Assembly (NCBI RefSeq): GCF_022965805.1
Contig: NC_133105.1
Location: 1,426,001-1,490,000, forward strand
Direction: 5' to 3'
Length of the DNA: 64,000 nt
Source of the DNA: Primulina eburnea
Lineage: Eukaryota > Streptophyta > Magnoliopsida > Lamiales > Gesneriaceae
Made by a program: the position numbers and the translations under genes
Shown: piece after piece, positions 35,119-46,800 of the stretch
Layout: each line of letters starts with the position of its first letter
Position numbering within the stretch: position 1 is the first letter of the stretch
The notes under the pieces: model-generated
Seen by the model: the letters and a program-made list of their open reading frames with translations, nothing else
Databases searched by the model: none
Told to the model about the DNA's origin: nothing

Positions 35119-35300
35119 GAGTGGGTCTCATGTGAGACCGTCTCACGGATCTTTATCTGTGAGACGGGTCAACCCTATTCATATTCACAATAAAAAGTAA
35201 TACTCTTAGCACAAAAAGTAATACTTTTTCGTGGATGACCCAAATAAGAGATCCGTATCACAAATAAGACCCGTGAGACCGTCTCACACAAGTTTTTGCC
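35119..35300 (+). mobile_element. GTGAGAC-type MITE, copy 8
   Basis: Close to the family consensus: GAGTGGGTCTCATG start, GTTTTTGCC end, both palindromes perfect. Flanked by the 9-bp duplication TTTTTTTAA (35110-35118 and 35301-35309). Confidence 0.88.
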
Positions 35301-35655
35301 TTTTTTTAAATCCCCGATGTAGTTCCGGGCGGATATGTGATTACTATCCTCATCCCCCAACCCGTTCCGAAAATAATATCAATAATAAAATAATATTATT
35401 ATTAATATCAATAAATAATAATAATATTATTTTTTAAAATATTAATAATAATATTAATATTATCATTAATAATAGATAATAATAAGTTTTGGTTTGAGAA
35501 AATATCTGAATCCATCATCGTCTTGCCATATTAATATTTTTGAAACAATGATGAGGGTGGAGATGAGAAGTTGATCCCCGAATTTTCGGGTTTTGGGATT
35601 TCTCGAACTCGAAAAAGCGAGGATTATGACGGGTATGAGAGTGTGGATGGAATTC

Positions 35656-35657
<2 letters not shown>

Positions 35658-35720
<63 letters not shown>
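35658..35720. repeat. (TA)n microsatellite
   Basis: About 31 uninterrupted TA units; long YIYIYI frames on both strands are artefacts of it. Confidence 0.95.
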
Positions 35721-35723
<3 letters not shown>

Positions 35724-35730
35724 GACCTTT

Positions 35731-35794
35731 ACAAGCTTCGTATATTAAGATCAATTATAATTACAAGCTTCGTATATTAAGATCAATTATAATT
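35731..35794. repeat. 32-bp tandem duplication
   Basis: ACAAGCTTCGTATATTAAGA plus the following 12 bases is repeated exactly at 35731 and 35763. Confidence 0.93.
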
Positions 35795-36578
35795 ATTTAT
35801 TTCGTATATAAAATTGTTTAATATGCAAACATTAAGTTGGCGAATTAATTTAATGGATTGTGTAAATTCCCGAAGCATTTGTCGGGGCTCCCCCCGAAAT
35901 ATTGGGTTTGACCATATTAACTCCGAAGCACGTTAGCCACTTACATTTTTTTGAGGCAGTGATGAGTTTTAATAGAGTTTAAAAGAGATTTGCGCCACGT
36001 TCATACACTACGAACCATTCGTCTTCTAGGACTTTTTAGAAAAATTAATTAAAAAAAGCTTAAAATTTAAGAAACATTCATGAGTAAGTAATAATGAACC
36101 ATAAGTTTTTGTTTCATAAAATTCATGAAACAAAATTGTAATGTAAAAACCCGAATAGGTGAAAACATAAAAAATTTCACTAAATTGACCTCGAGTGTTA
36201 CGCTTAAAAAATGATAAATGTTAGTGTTTGTGTGTAATAATTTCTTTTGTTATGAAAGTGACATGCAAGTGAAGCTTTGTTAGATTTTTGTTAATTTTTT
36301 AGTTTTTGTGATAACAAACAATACTTGATAAAACCGTCTTTTAAATATATTTACAGGTATTGGAACTATATCTCAAATAATTTAAACGCATTTCTTGCAA
36401 CCAGACTAGATCATAGTGGACATTCAAAAGGACCAGACTACTTGTGTTATACAACCAGACGTTATCCAATCCAACTAGTTTCTGTGTGTTTCAAAGCTAT
36501 CATATCTATCAACTCGGTTATATCATAAGATCTTCTTGACCAAGCACACACAAAAACAAAAAAATCAGAAGATCAGAA

Positions 36579-38571
36579 TGTTGAATCTCGGTTTTCTCGT
36601 GCCTAAACGCAGCAGAAGTTTTAAAAAATAATTAGATCTTGACATTCAAGATATTTTTGAGCGCTCGTATGATTTTAATAAATATAAACATACATAAGAG
36701 GTTTAAAACTTTTACCTTAGTGAACAATTTTCACTTGGCTCCAGCTACGCCGGTATAAGCGAACGTAGCTCTTATTGTAAATCTCACGTACGTTCTTCGA
36801 GGCTCTTTTCTTCAATCTTCTAATCAGGTCCACAACCGGATTACTTGTTCCTCTTTCAACTTGCACTAGAAAGTATAGAAGGATTTTTTGTTTGAGATTA
36901 AAAAACGAGAGGCGGCTCAAAACCAAACTTTCTTTGGTGGAGGCCGAAAATTGAGAGAATGGGAGGAGGTTTTTCGAAAACCTTAGCTTGGAGGTTAAGG
37001 TTTCGAAAATGGCATGGGTTAATTGTGTTTAACCATAAGCCTAATACACACATATATAAGCTTAGGTCTCATTAATTAAATTAAATATTTAATGAGTTTA
37101 ATCAATTAATTATTCTAGTCCAACTAATTTAATTAATCTTTTAAAGTCCAATTAAGAACCATAATAATATGTATGTTGGTCTTGTACTCCTACTATAAGC
37201 CCATTATACATATACTCATTACATGTAATTTAAATCTTTTATAAATTCAAATTTGAATTTAATATTTAAATTATAAATTCTATTCCTTGAATTTATCACC
37301 TACAAAATTTAATTGTCATAAATTCAACTCCTTGAATTTATTCTCTCAAAAGTTAATTATCATAAATTAGACTCTTTGAATTTACTATATCATAATTTTA
37401 TATATAAATTCAACTACTTGAATTTTTTTATCTCAATGTTTTCTATAAATTCAACTCATTGAATTTATTAGCTCAGCGGGGACAAAATAATCCAGTACTT
37501 GCGTGACACTCAGTGGTTCATGGATACAGTTAGTCGTGGTTCACAACTCTTTGTGATTCAGGACATTATCATTTATTCGAGCTTACCTTAATTTGTTTCA
37601 TTCTCTGTATCAACAATTGATCATGAGAATTTCAGAAATCATATTTCTGATTAAACTCATCGAATCATGGTAAGAGCGTCTAGTATCATCGTCTCATGAT
37701 TCCCTAGGTATCACTGATAGTGCCTGCAAGAACCAGTCGGTTATGATTAACGTACAATACAGTCCCTTCATCTCATATATCCCGATCGAACCTGCCACCA
37801 TTGGTTAATCGAGGGTTGCATAATAATTCGATAACCATGTGACACATCTTTGAGAATAAATAGTGGCATTGTATGTACAATCGGAGAACTCATTCTCTAA
37901 CGTACATCTCATACTATGGCCAAAGATTTCATGCATTATTATTTATAATATCATATAGGATATCTACACCCGTAGGTGAGAGGTGAATTCTCTACTACAA
38001 TGTACTGGCTCATACATGTGTCGCAAATGTACCCAATCTTGCCACCTGATGACCCTCCTGGTAAATGAGTCAAAGCATTGTCCTAGAATATAGAGTCTCA
38101 GTGTTGTCCCGGGTCGTAAGGACTAATGATGTATAATCATAACCACAGACTTATCCTCTCGATGAATAATAACCACTTGGAAAGTTCGAGGGAGGGTAGT
38201 TCGGTATAATCATCATATGAATACTCATATGCATGTTTGGACATCTCTATGTCCTTATCAAGAAACGCGGTACACAACATCACATATGCTATTCTCGAGT
38301 TCAAGCGACCTTTATCCACGTTATAGGCGACTGAATCGACTCGGAACGAATTTAGATCATACAGTGTTTACAAATGAGTTTCAACATCGAATTACGAGTC
38401 ATTTGTATTAAAGTATAATCAAGGTCTTTATCTATGTTGTTCACATGAGTATACAGATAAAAAAATAACAAACCATGAAATAATGAATTATATTAAAATA
38501 AATATTATTTATTACAACTGAGTCAATAAATTCTCTAGCCAACAGTAAGCTTAATTGCATCTACTCTAACA
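36579..38571 (-). mobile_element. Ty1/copia-like LTR, about 2 kb
   Basis: The plus strand starts TGTTGAATCTC and ends CTCTAACA, so read on the minus strand it is TGTTAGAG ... GATTCAACA with matching TGTT/AACA ends. Directly before the minus-strand start lies CATTGGGAGGCAATCCG, resembling the purine-rich tract that precedes a copia 3' LTR. This would make it a 3' LTR with the internal region lost, or a solo LTR. Flanking 5-mers CAGAA and CGGAT do not match, so a simple solo LTR is not proven. The interior has several diverged AATTCAA-CTCCTTGAATTTAT-type short repeats (37250-37470). The family assignment is from general resemblance. Confidence 0.55.
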
Positions 38572-39910
38572 CGGATTGCCTCCCAATGAGACACAAAGTC
38601 GTGGAGTCTTCTCTCTCATCAGTATCACCTTTTCAGAGTGATTGAATTCCATATCTAGAAAGGCACTAACAAATCATTAAATGTAGCGTACTATGATTCA
38701 AGAAATGGCGAAGATAAAATTAATTTTGCATAAGAAAAACAAAAGTTGAATGTTGGAAGGATTTGAACATTAGAACCAAAACTGCAATAGATTGAAAATG
38801 TCTTCATTTATTTGATGTTTCTCGAACAACTTACAAGTCTATAAGCTATAAATTTTCTCGAGATTTTCGAGCTCACTTATTTGAATATTCTTTAACTACT
38901 CAAAAGCCCCCCCAAGTTTATCACACATAATCAAAGATCAAACTAGGGCTTCTCACAACTTCTCAATCTGGTGTTTAATCAATGTCCATAGTTATTTGAA
39001 TATGAGAATCCATTTACTTACTGTTGTTATATTTTTGTTCAAGTAGAACTAGTAATTTCAATTTAGACAAGTGATAAATCTTAAATTGATGGAGTTTCTA
39101 CAAACATTATAAAACCAATGTCTTTTAGTAAATCTTTTTTAAATAGAAGAAGGGGAGATGATTAAGGATTTAACAGTATAACTTCCACAAAAATCCTCAG
39201 TGTTGCTTTTTTCATGACAACATTTACTATTATCGAGTTTACTTTATTAAAGTTGTTGTCATTTTATTATATAATTATTCAAATCCAGTCGGTCACTTTC
39301 AAAATCACTTTTAAATTGTCCAGTCGCATATGTTCGGTAAAAAAAAAAAAATAACTTTAATAGTTAATAATTGTTGAGTTCGATTTGAGAATCAAATATG
39401 AATAGTTTTCTTGCGGAGGTTGGTGGCAGAATTTGAACTGTTGGATTGGGCCAAATGTTGGAATTCAGAACATGGTTTGGTAAATTCTAATCGGTAGAGA
39501 TCGAATTCAATGATCTATATCGACAGACAAAAAAGTTCTGGACAAAGGCCGTTGTGGTATGATTTTTTTCTAGCTTGAGAGTTAGTTCTATTTGTAGGGC
39601 AAGGACGTGAACTGAAAGTGCGGGCTATTAAAACCATTAGTTTTGATTTTTATGGCCATTTATCAGCCATAAAATGTTTGTTACAAAGCTGATAAAAAGT
39701 GGTGAAATGTTTCCTTAATTTCAAATTTATGGTGACTTATTCTTCTCCGTGATTGCGGTGGTAATGGCTAATCGAAATGGTTGATTTCAGCCCTAAACTT
39801 TACTGCCAATATTTGAGTCCATAGGTATTCAAGTTTAGGTGACTCAAAATTACATAATTATGTGAAAAAAATATGATACAAATTCGTAAAAACATAACCA
39901 TATTAATGAT

Positions 39911-40016
39911 GAGACCAGGGCAGTGGCCCAATGGTTCTCATTTGTATTCCCCATGCAAATGGCATGGGTTCGATCCCCCACCCTTTAGTTTAGGAATTCA
40001 AAAAAAAAAAAAAAAA
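39911..40016 (+). mobile_element. tRNA-derived SINE with poly-A tail
   Basis: An internal RNA polymerase III promoter is visible: box A-like CAGTGGCCCAATGG and box B GGTTCGATCCC, spaced as in a tRNA. A short body ends in a poly-A run at about 39999-40016. It is flanked by a perfect 14-bp target duplication, ACCATATTAATGAT (39897-39910 and 40017-40030), the mark of LINE-driven insertion. The body is only about 88 bp, little more than the tRNA-like head, so this is a very short SINE or a truncated copy. The perfect duplication implies a recent insertion. Confidence 0.9.
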
Positions 40017-40258
40017 ACCATATTAATGATAAATAGTCGATTATGTATGAGAAATCACGATATTCAATTCAAGTCGGCAAATTATATTTTAACAAATTCG
40101 ATTCCATTTATCGAAATTCATTAATATTGAATTTAGTGACATGATTTATTATTTTTACACATATGGGATATATTTAAAAGGAGGCGTGGAGCCAACTCAA
40201 ACATTAACTTCAGCCAATTTTCCGGTGAAAAGAGAATATTTATCAAATATTAATATAA

Positions 40259-40430
40259 GGCAAAAACTTGTGTGAGACGATTTCCAATTTGTAAGACAGA
40301 TATCTTATTTGGGTCATTCATGAAAAAATATTTTTTATGCTAAGAGTATTACTTTTTATTGTGAATATGAGTAGGATTGACCCGTCTCCCAGATTAGTAT
40401 CCATGAGACGGTCTCACATGAGACACACTC
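40259..40430 (-). mobile_element. GTGAGAC-type MITE, copy 9
   Basis: Starts GGCAAAAACTTGTG, ends GACACACTC. Flanked by a perfect 9-bp duplication, TTAATATAA (40250-40258 and 40431-40439). Its first palindrome is decayed. Confidence 0.87.
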
Positions 40431-41117
40431 TTAATATAAATGCAGTGATATAAATAAATTCATCATCTAAGCTAGCTAGATAGCTACTTGCTGATATAAA
40501 TATATTATTTCTTTAAAGAATCTTTCAACATTTTGATCATACATTTGGTTGAACTTCACTAAAGTTGCAATAAATGTAATATAAAGAATAAATATAATGA
40601 TAAAAAGTTTCATTGATTTAATCCCAAATTACCGAACCTATGCGAGTAAGGTCTTCACTCTCTGATTATATCTATCGGGGATGTAATATTTTTTTTTTAA
40701 AAAAAAGCTAAAATAAAATAGGAGGATAGTGAAGACAGGAAATTCAATACGAAAATTATGTGGTCTTGTCTTATCAAGGCTTTCAAAATATCCAATTGAT
40801 AAATACAACATAAAAAAATGATTAAAATCATAAAAAAAAACACAAAACAAACGAACATACATGATTGTTGGAAAATATTTATTTTTGTTTATGTGATAGT
40901 AAAACAGAACATAAGAAACAAATTCATTCATATCGGCGGACTGTCCGAGTGATTTTTAAATGAGTGTTTGGTTATTTCTTTAATCTCTGTTATTCTATTC
41001 TGATGATATAATTTATTTTTATTGGCAGACCTTCATAACAATAGACTTTTATAAGTTTCTATGCCGATTTTTAGAACATAAATCAGTAGAACTGGGAGAT
41101 AAGATTTTCAACAATAC

Positions 41118-41362
41118 GGGTGTGTTTGGTTGAGTGGATTAAACAAGGATAGATTAATAGTCAAATATTTATCGTTAAAATTTTAAGTTGTTTTAATAAT
41201 CATTTTGACTCAGTTTAAGATTCAATTTTATAGATAACTATTGGATTAATAAAATTAGATCTTAAATCGGGTCAAAATGATTATTAAAACATCTTAAAAT
41301 TTTAACAATAAATATTTGACTATTAATCTATCCTTATCTAATCCACTCAACCAAACACACCC
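41118..41362. mobile_element. Foldback MITE with long terminal inverted repeats
   Basis: The 245-bp element begins GGGTGTGTTTGGTTGAGTGG and ends with its reverse complement. The arms pair over about 100 bp each with few mismatches, leaving a short centre. It carries no coding capacity. The GGGTGTGTTTGG terminus resembles Tourist- or hAT-type MITEs; no clear target duplication is visible (TAC and TTA flanks), so the superfamily is open. Confidence 0.82.
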
Positions 41363-43261
41363 TTAATAGTTTCCTTAAATTGACATACATACTTTTTAGA
41401 AGATCTCAGATTATAGAATGTTTTGGAACACAAGAGAAATTCATTATAGTCATTTGATATAAGTATAACAACCATTAAATACAGCGTACTATTTTTGGTT
41501 TAAGACGAGAGACACGTGACATTGAATATTTTTTTTTTTATAATAGTCTTATACAAATTTTTTATAATCTTTCAAATTTGAATGTTGTAAGTTGTCTATA
41601 AAAAGCTAATTTAAGACTCAGATTTCAAACTCTACACTCTACGATCAACATTATCTGAAATATACGTTCAAAGTTTAAAAAATATCTAGTGAAATCTTCA
41701 TGAACACACTCAAACCTTTATCAGATCATTTGAAGGATCTTTCTGTACTAATTATAGACTTACCATTAAGCACAAGTGTTTAATTATTAAGTGTGAGCTA
41801 TTTGTAATTGTGTGAAGGAGTCATTGCACAATCATTTCAATGGTTTGTCTAAAAGTTGTTTACTAGGAATTCCAGCATGCAGTTGGTGTAAGTCATGTCG
41901 AAGTGTGTTGTGCAAAATTGTGTAAAAATCAAAGTTTTCTATTGATATCTTCTAAAAATAGAAGAAGACAGAGACATAAAAAATATTTTATCGTTCAAAC
42001 TTCCAGAAAAAAGTTTTTGTCCGTTTAATCTTCCAAGAAAGATGAGTTCGGTGAGACTATTTCTGCACTTACTCCAAAAGTTGTCTTTTGCACTTAGCAG
42101 ATTGAGATTATATCATTGCGGCTAACACCAATGTTGACTACAATATATTTTTCAACAAATAAAATTTTGAGTTGTTTATTCACTCTTTCTAAACATCGTA
42201 ATCGATCCTAACAAGGGCCGAAAATACAATTTTCATATAAATATTTTATACATTTCATATTGGAAAATCAACTCTTTATGGATAATTAAACTACATCAAA
42301 GGTTCTAAGTCTGGAAAACTGTTGCAAAAAATAACTCTGGCGAAGAGCTTAGTACGTGGAATGACACTACAATGGTGCTAAAATAGTGTGTGGGTTTGAA
42401 AATTTTGTTCGGCCCAATTGTAATCCAATGGACCAATATCTTTGTGGACCTTACTTAGTATCGGGCCTACAATTTCACGAGTGGGCTTTCTTCCTACCAT
42501 CTGTTTAGACCCAATAGCTCCAAATTAACAAATTCATGATTTGGTGTGAATATGTCAACTGTAGAAAGTAGTGTTTCAATATATATTTGGATTGACATGG
42601 ACTATATATCGCCTTGAAGAAAAATTGTAACTTCTAAATTACTCTCTTCTATCTAATTTTATGTTTCAGTTTTAGCGCAATCACTTTAAAAAAAATTTTT
42701 GTTGATTATATGACACTAGATATTGTTGATGTGTTACTTATCCGTTGCTGACGAGGTACTGCATGATCTAAGAGGACAACTTACATGACTAATTTTACTA
42801 TTTCCCGAATCTCGTAGAGCAATTGGTAATTTTGGCCTCCAAATTCCATTGTTAATGTAACTCGTGCGACAATTTAGTGAATCTCCTCCCAAATCACATG
42901 ATTTGCATGGGTGATGTATTATGATATATCTCCCAAATCGGGACGACATCCGTCTTCATCAAATCTCAATAAAATAACTTACTAAGGGCACTCAAAATTC
43001 AGTGACTTGGGGTATGTTTCTGCGTAAGTCTATACATTTCTCGCTTTAGTTATTTAATTTAGTTTCTATTAATTAATCTCACTCTCTTGAATTTTATTAA
43101 CCTAAATTATGAAAAATAAAATAATTCATATTCTCTTGATGCTTCAGATCTGATTTTGCAAATTTGAAAATTTCTCTCGAGTTAAATTAGGCTATTTAAA
43201 TATATATTAATATTAATGTGTGCTAGCAATTTCCAGTGGGGTCTATAGCTACGTCCATGGT

Positions 43262-43508
43262 TTTTTTTTAATAGAAATATTTCTATAACTCAAATAATCA
43301 ACAAGTCTCGGATTACAATATTAATGAGCACGACAGAAGAACGTCATCGGTCCATTCAAATAACAAAGAAAACACTAGAGCTTGTTGAGCTAGAGCATGA
43401 ACAACGTTGTTAGCCGTACGCCTCATATATTGTATCGAAATGAATGATTCATCCTCAAACATCGCTCTAACTTCAGAAGCTACTCCGTCGCTGTGACTTA
43501 GATCGAAA
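43262..43508 (-). mobile_element. LINE 3' end fragment (RNase H C-terminus)
   Basis: The minus strand encodes the end of a plant LINE RNase H domain: HFDLSHSDGVASEVRAMFED, then MRRTANNVVHALAQQAL, with the conserved R-x-A-N-x-V-x-H-x-L-A motif, and a stop at 43306-43308. A short 3' UTR follows, ending in a poly-A tract (T run at 43262-43269 on the plus strand). It is a 5'-truncated insertion; no target duplication is evident. Confidence 0.8.
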
Positions 43509-43872
43509 TGGTTATAAATGTAAGTTGTGAGATAAATAAAAAATTAAAGCCTAAACTTTTTGACACGAAAATTTAGTGTTCTAACAAGTGTTGTTAGCTG
43601 TTAAGCGGTGATTAATCCAATGCAAAACGAATGGAGAATTTTTTTTTTTTAAAAAAGAGTTTAATATATTATTTGAAAATAAAATATTAAAATTTTAATT
43701 TGGTTATTCTTTCTGGAAACAAATAAATATAGTTGGGGAGTATTGAGTTATAAAAGTACACCTCGTTTGTAGAGCCAAAACCAGACAACTACCTCGTTGA
43801 TTAAGAAGCGAGTCCAGCGACAGCGTAGCTACAGTTGAACCACACGAAATCCGAACGAAGATAGACTGGAAA
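43509..43872. promoter_or_regulatory. Upstream region of the LPCAT gene
   Basis: AT-rich 364 bp between the LINE fragment and the LPCAT start codon; composition becomes GC-richer from about 43760. I cannot fix a TATA box. Confidence 0.45.
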
Positions 43873-46800
43873 ATGGAGCTGCCGGCGATGGAACACTTGG
43901 CATCGGCGATCGGAGTCTCTGTGCCTGTTCTGCGATTCTTGTTATGCTTTGCGGTCACCATCCCGGTCAGCTTCTTCCACCGATTCGTCCCAGGAGGACC
44001 TTCGGTGCGTCCACCTCTATGCGGCCCTATCCGGGGCGGTTCTCTCGTACCTCTCGTTTGGATTTTCGTCGAACTTGCATTTTCTGGTGCCGATGCTTTT
44101 AGGCTACGCGTCGATGGCACTCTTCCGAAAGTTCTGCGGGATTATGACCTTTTTCATCGCCTTCAGTTACCTCATTGGATGGTACTTTTCACTCTGCTTT
44201 ATGTTAACGTCACAATTTCTTATTTTCCGGTTCAAGAGTTTGGCCGTTGGAGTTTTGGTGATGTAATTGGCTGTTCTATTTGGTTTTTTAAAGGTAGTTC
44301 GTTGAAAATTATTTGTTTTTTAGTTGAAATTGTTCGTGTAGTGTGCGAATTTATAATTATGAGTGGTTAATTGACTGCATTGCTTTTAAAAAGAGCATTC
44401 TTGGTTAAGTTGGTTGCTGAATTCATGTTTCCTTTACTTGGAAATTTTGATCCAAAACAATTCTCGGAAATTTGGTGACATTTTTTTATATGAAAGAAAA
44501 TTATGTTTTTGTTACCTCTGTTCATTGATGCTAATGCATATCGTTTTACGAATTCATAGATTTTCCTTTTGATAAACCTGGGAGTTGGGGGCCACTTTAA
44601 GTCTTTGGTTGAACCTATTTTATGTCTTTATGAGGACAACATGTGTAATTGAGCATCATTTTGAGATATTTTCATTTCATTGCAAACACTCAAAATGTTT
44701 TGACCATTGGTATGCACGTATAGCCATGTATACTACATGAGCGGAGATGCATGGAAAGAAGGAGGTATTGATGCTACAGGTCAGCACCATCTCGATCAGT
44801 GTTTGTGCTTTCAGACTTTATACTTAATTACATCTACAATTCATCCAAAGAAATTGACCAAGTTAGTTGCGGAAGAACTGGATGTGGAAACTTTTAATGC
44901 ATTGATCTTGCAATTATGCAGGATCTCTAATGGTGATAACACTGAAAATTATATCATGTGCCATTAATTACAATGATGGATTGCTAAAAGATGAAGATCT
45001 ACGTGATGCACAAAGGAAAAATAGGTTGCTGAAGTTGCCATCGTTACTTGAATATTTTGGTTACTGTCTCTGTTGTGGAAGTCACTTTGCGGGTCCAGTA
45101 TATGAAATGGAAGCATATCTTGAATGGACTGAGAGGAAAGGGGTATTATGTTTAAATTAAAATTTATTTAATGGTACCAATCCATGGTAGTCATCAGTAA
45201 TGAATTCTAATTGCCTTGCCAGATCTGGAAACCTACAGAAAAGGGGTCGCCCCCTTCTCCTTATTGGGCAACTCTAAGGGCTGTTCTGCAAGCTGGTGTC
45301 TGTATGGGATTGTATCTGTATCTTGTACCACATTTTCCACTTACGCGGTTCACTGAACCAGTATACCAAGAGTATGGGTTCTGGAAACGATTGAGTTACC
45401 AGTACATGTCTGGTTTCACTGCTCGGTGGAAATATTATTTCATTTGGTCTATTTCAGAAGCTTCTATAATTATTTCTGGGCTGGGATTTAGTGGCTGGAC
45501 AGATTCTAATCCACCCAAACCTCGATGGGATCGTGCAATAAATGTTGACGTATTAGGTGTCGAGTTGGCTAAGAGTGCTGTGCAGATACCCCTAGTATGG
45601 AACATTCAAGTTAGCACTTGGCTTAGACACTGTAAGTGAACTTTTCCTTCAAATTACATTCTCTTTTTTGGTCCGTAACCCAAATTATGAGGATGTCAAA
45701 CTTATTTTTTTTTTTATCAGCTGGCCTGAATAGATATGCCATTCTTTATTCTTGGTTACTATTATTATTTTTAAGGGGAAGAAGCCATTACCATGTTATT
45801 TTCAGAAACTGCTAGGATGAACAAGCGACATAACATAGTAAAAGTAAAAACATAAGAGACGAACAAAAATTGACTAAGATTCAATTTGGATTTTTAATAC
45901 TTTTTCAAATTTGATTAGAGAAAGAAAATGCTTGTCTATTTTGTTGTTAAAGAAACTCTTTATAGTGGTATGGAGTCTGATGTCATTTTTTAGAAAAATT
46001 TGTATTTGTAGTCTCTTGTTTTATTATTATGATTGTGACATACACTACTTTGAGGAGCAAATATGTTTACATGTTCAAATGAAAATGCTCGTGGACCAAA
46101 CAGATGGTCCTTGACTCCTTATTGGCATTAGAGCTTCAAATTAACTTTATAATGGTTGTAGCTTTTTGTTATGACTGAGTTAATGCTTGTAGACAGTAAT
46201 CACTTGTGGTCCACTGATAATCATCCCACCGTAACAGCATGCATCAGGAAATGCTTCAATTAATTCGACCTATCTGAAGTTTTGGGGAAAGACACTTGGC
46301 TAATTTGGATGATATACATGTGGGTGAGGGGTGGGTTAGGGGTAATAAAGTGAGGGAAGCAGTTAAAAATGTTTTCACTCTTTACCTGAGGATTTGGAGA
46401 CAAACAGGTAAGGACATGCTAGGGACACACATTGATCTGCCGTGGTCCTGTAACTTCTCGGTTGTGTAAAAAATTTGATCAGATATATGAAAGTGGCTCT
46501 CAGCCTATGAATTTAGGTGTCAATCAACTAATGTTGTCTGTAACAGATTCTAGTTTCATACTGTTAGAGGTTTGTGGTTATGTTAGCCAGGGCCATAGGA
46601 TACACGTTGATCCACAGCCAGCTTCTAATTTCTCAATTATGCGAAAGTCATGAATAAAGGGAAAGGGAGGACTTTCATCTGACAGATTAAAGGAAACAAT
46701 TGATATTTTCTGGTACAGATTCTATTCTACATATGATCCACTGGCTAGGCTAGTAAATGTGGGAGTCCCTTTTTGATGGAGGCTTGTTGTTATGTTGATG

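Larger units (their letters stand above)
35301..36578. other. Intergenic, simple-sequence rich
   Basis: Holds ATT/AAT low-complexity DNA at 35375-35485, a long TA tract and a 32-bp tandem duplication. No gene recognised; the frame at 36325-36528 has no domain. Confidence 0.55.
38572..43261. other. Intergenic, repeat remnants, no gene
   Basis: Contains the SINE at 39911, MITE copy 9 at 40259 and the foldback MITE at 41118. The remaining sequence is AT-rich with no recognisable coding region. Confidence 0.6.

Noticed and set aside
35515..35780. Long YIYIYI frames on both strands
   Set aside because: Direct translation of the TA microsatellite.
39911..39985. tRNA gene
   Set aside because: Box A/B are present, but there is no cloverleaf-compatible acceptor stem. 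The poly-A tail and target duplication identify a SINE.
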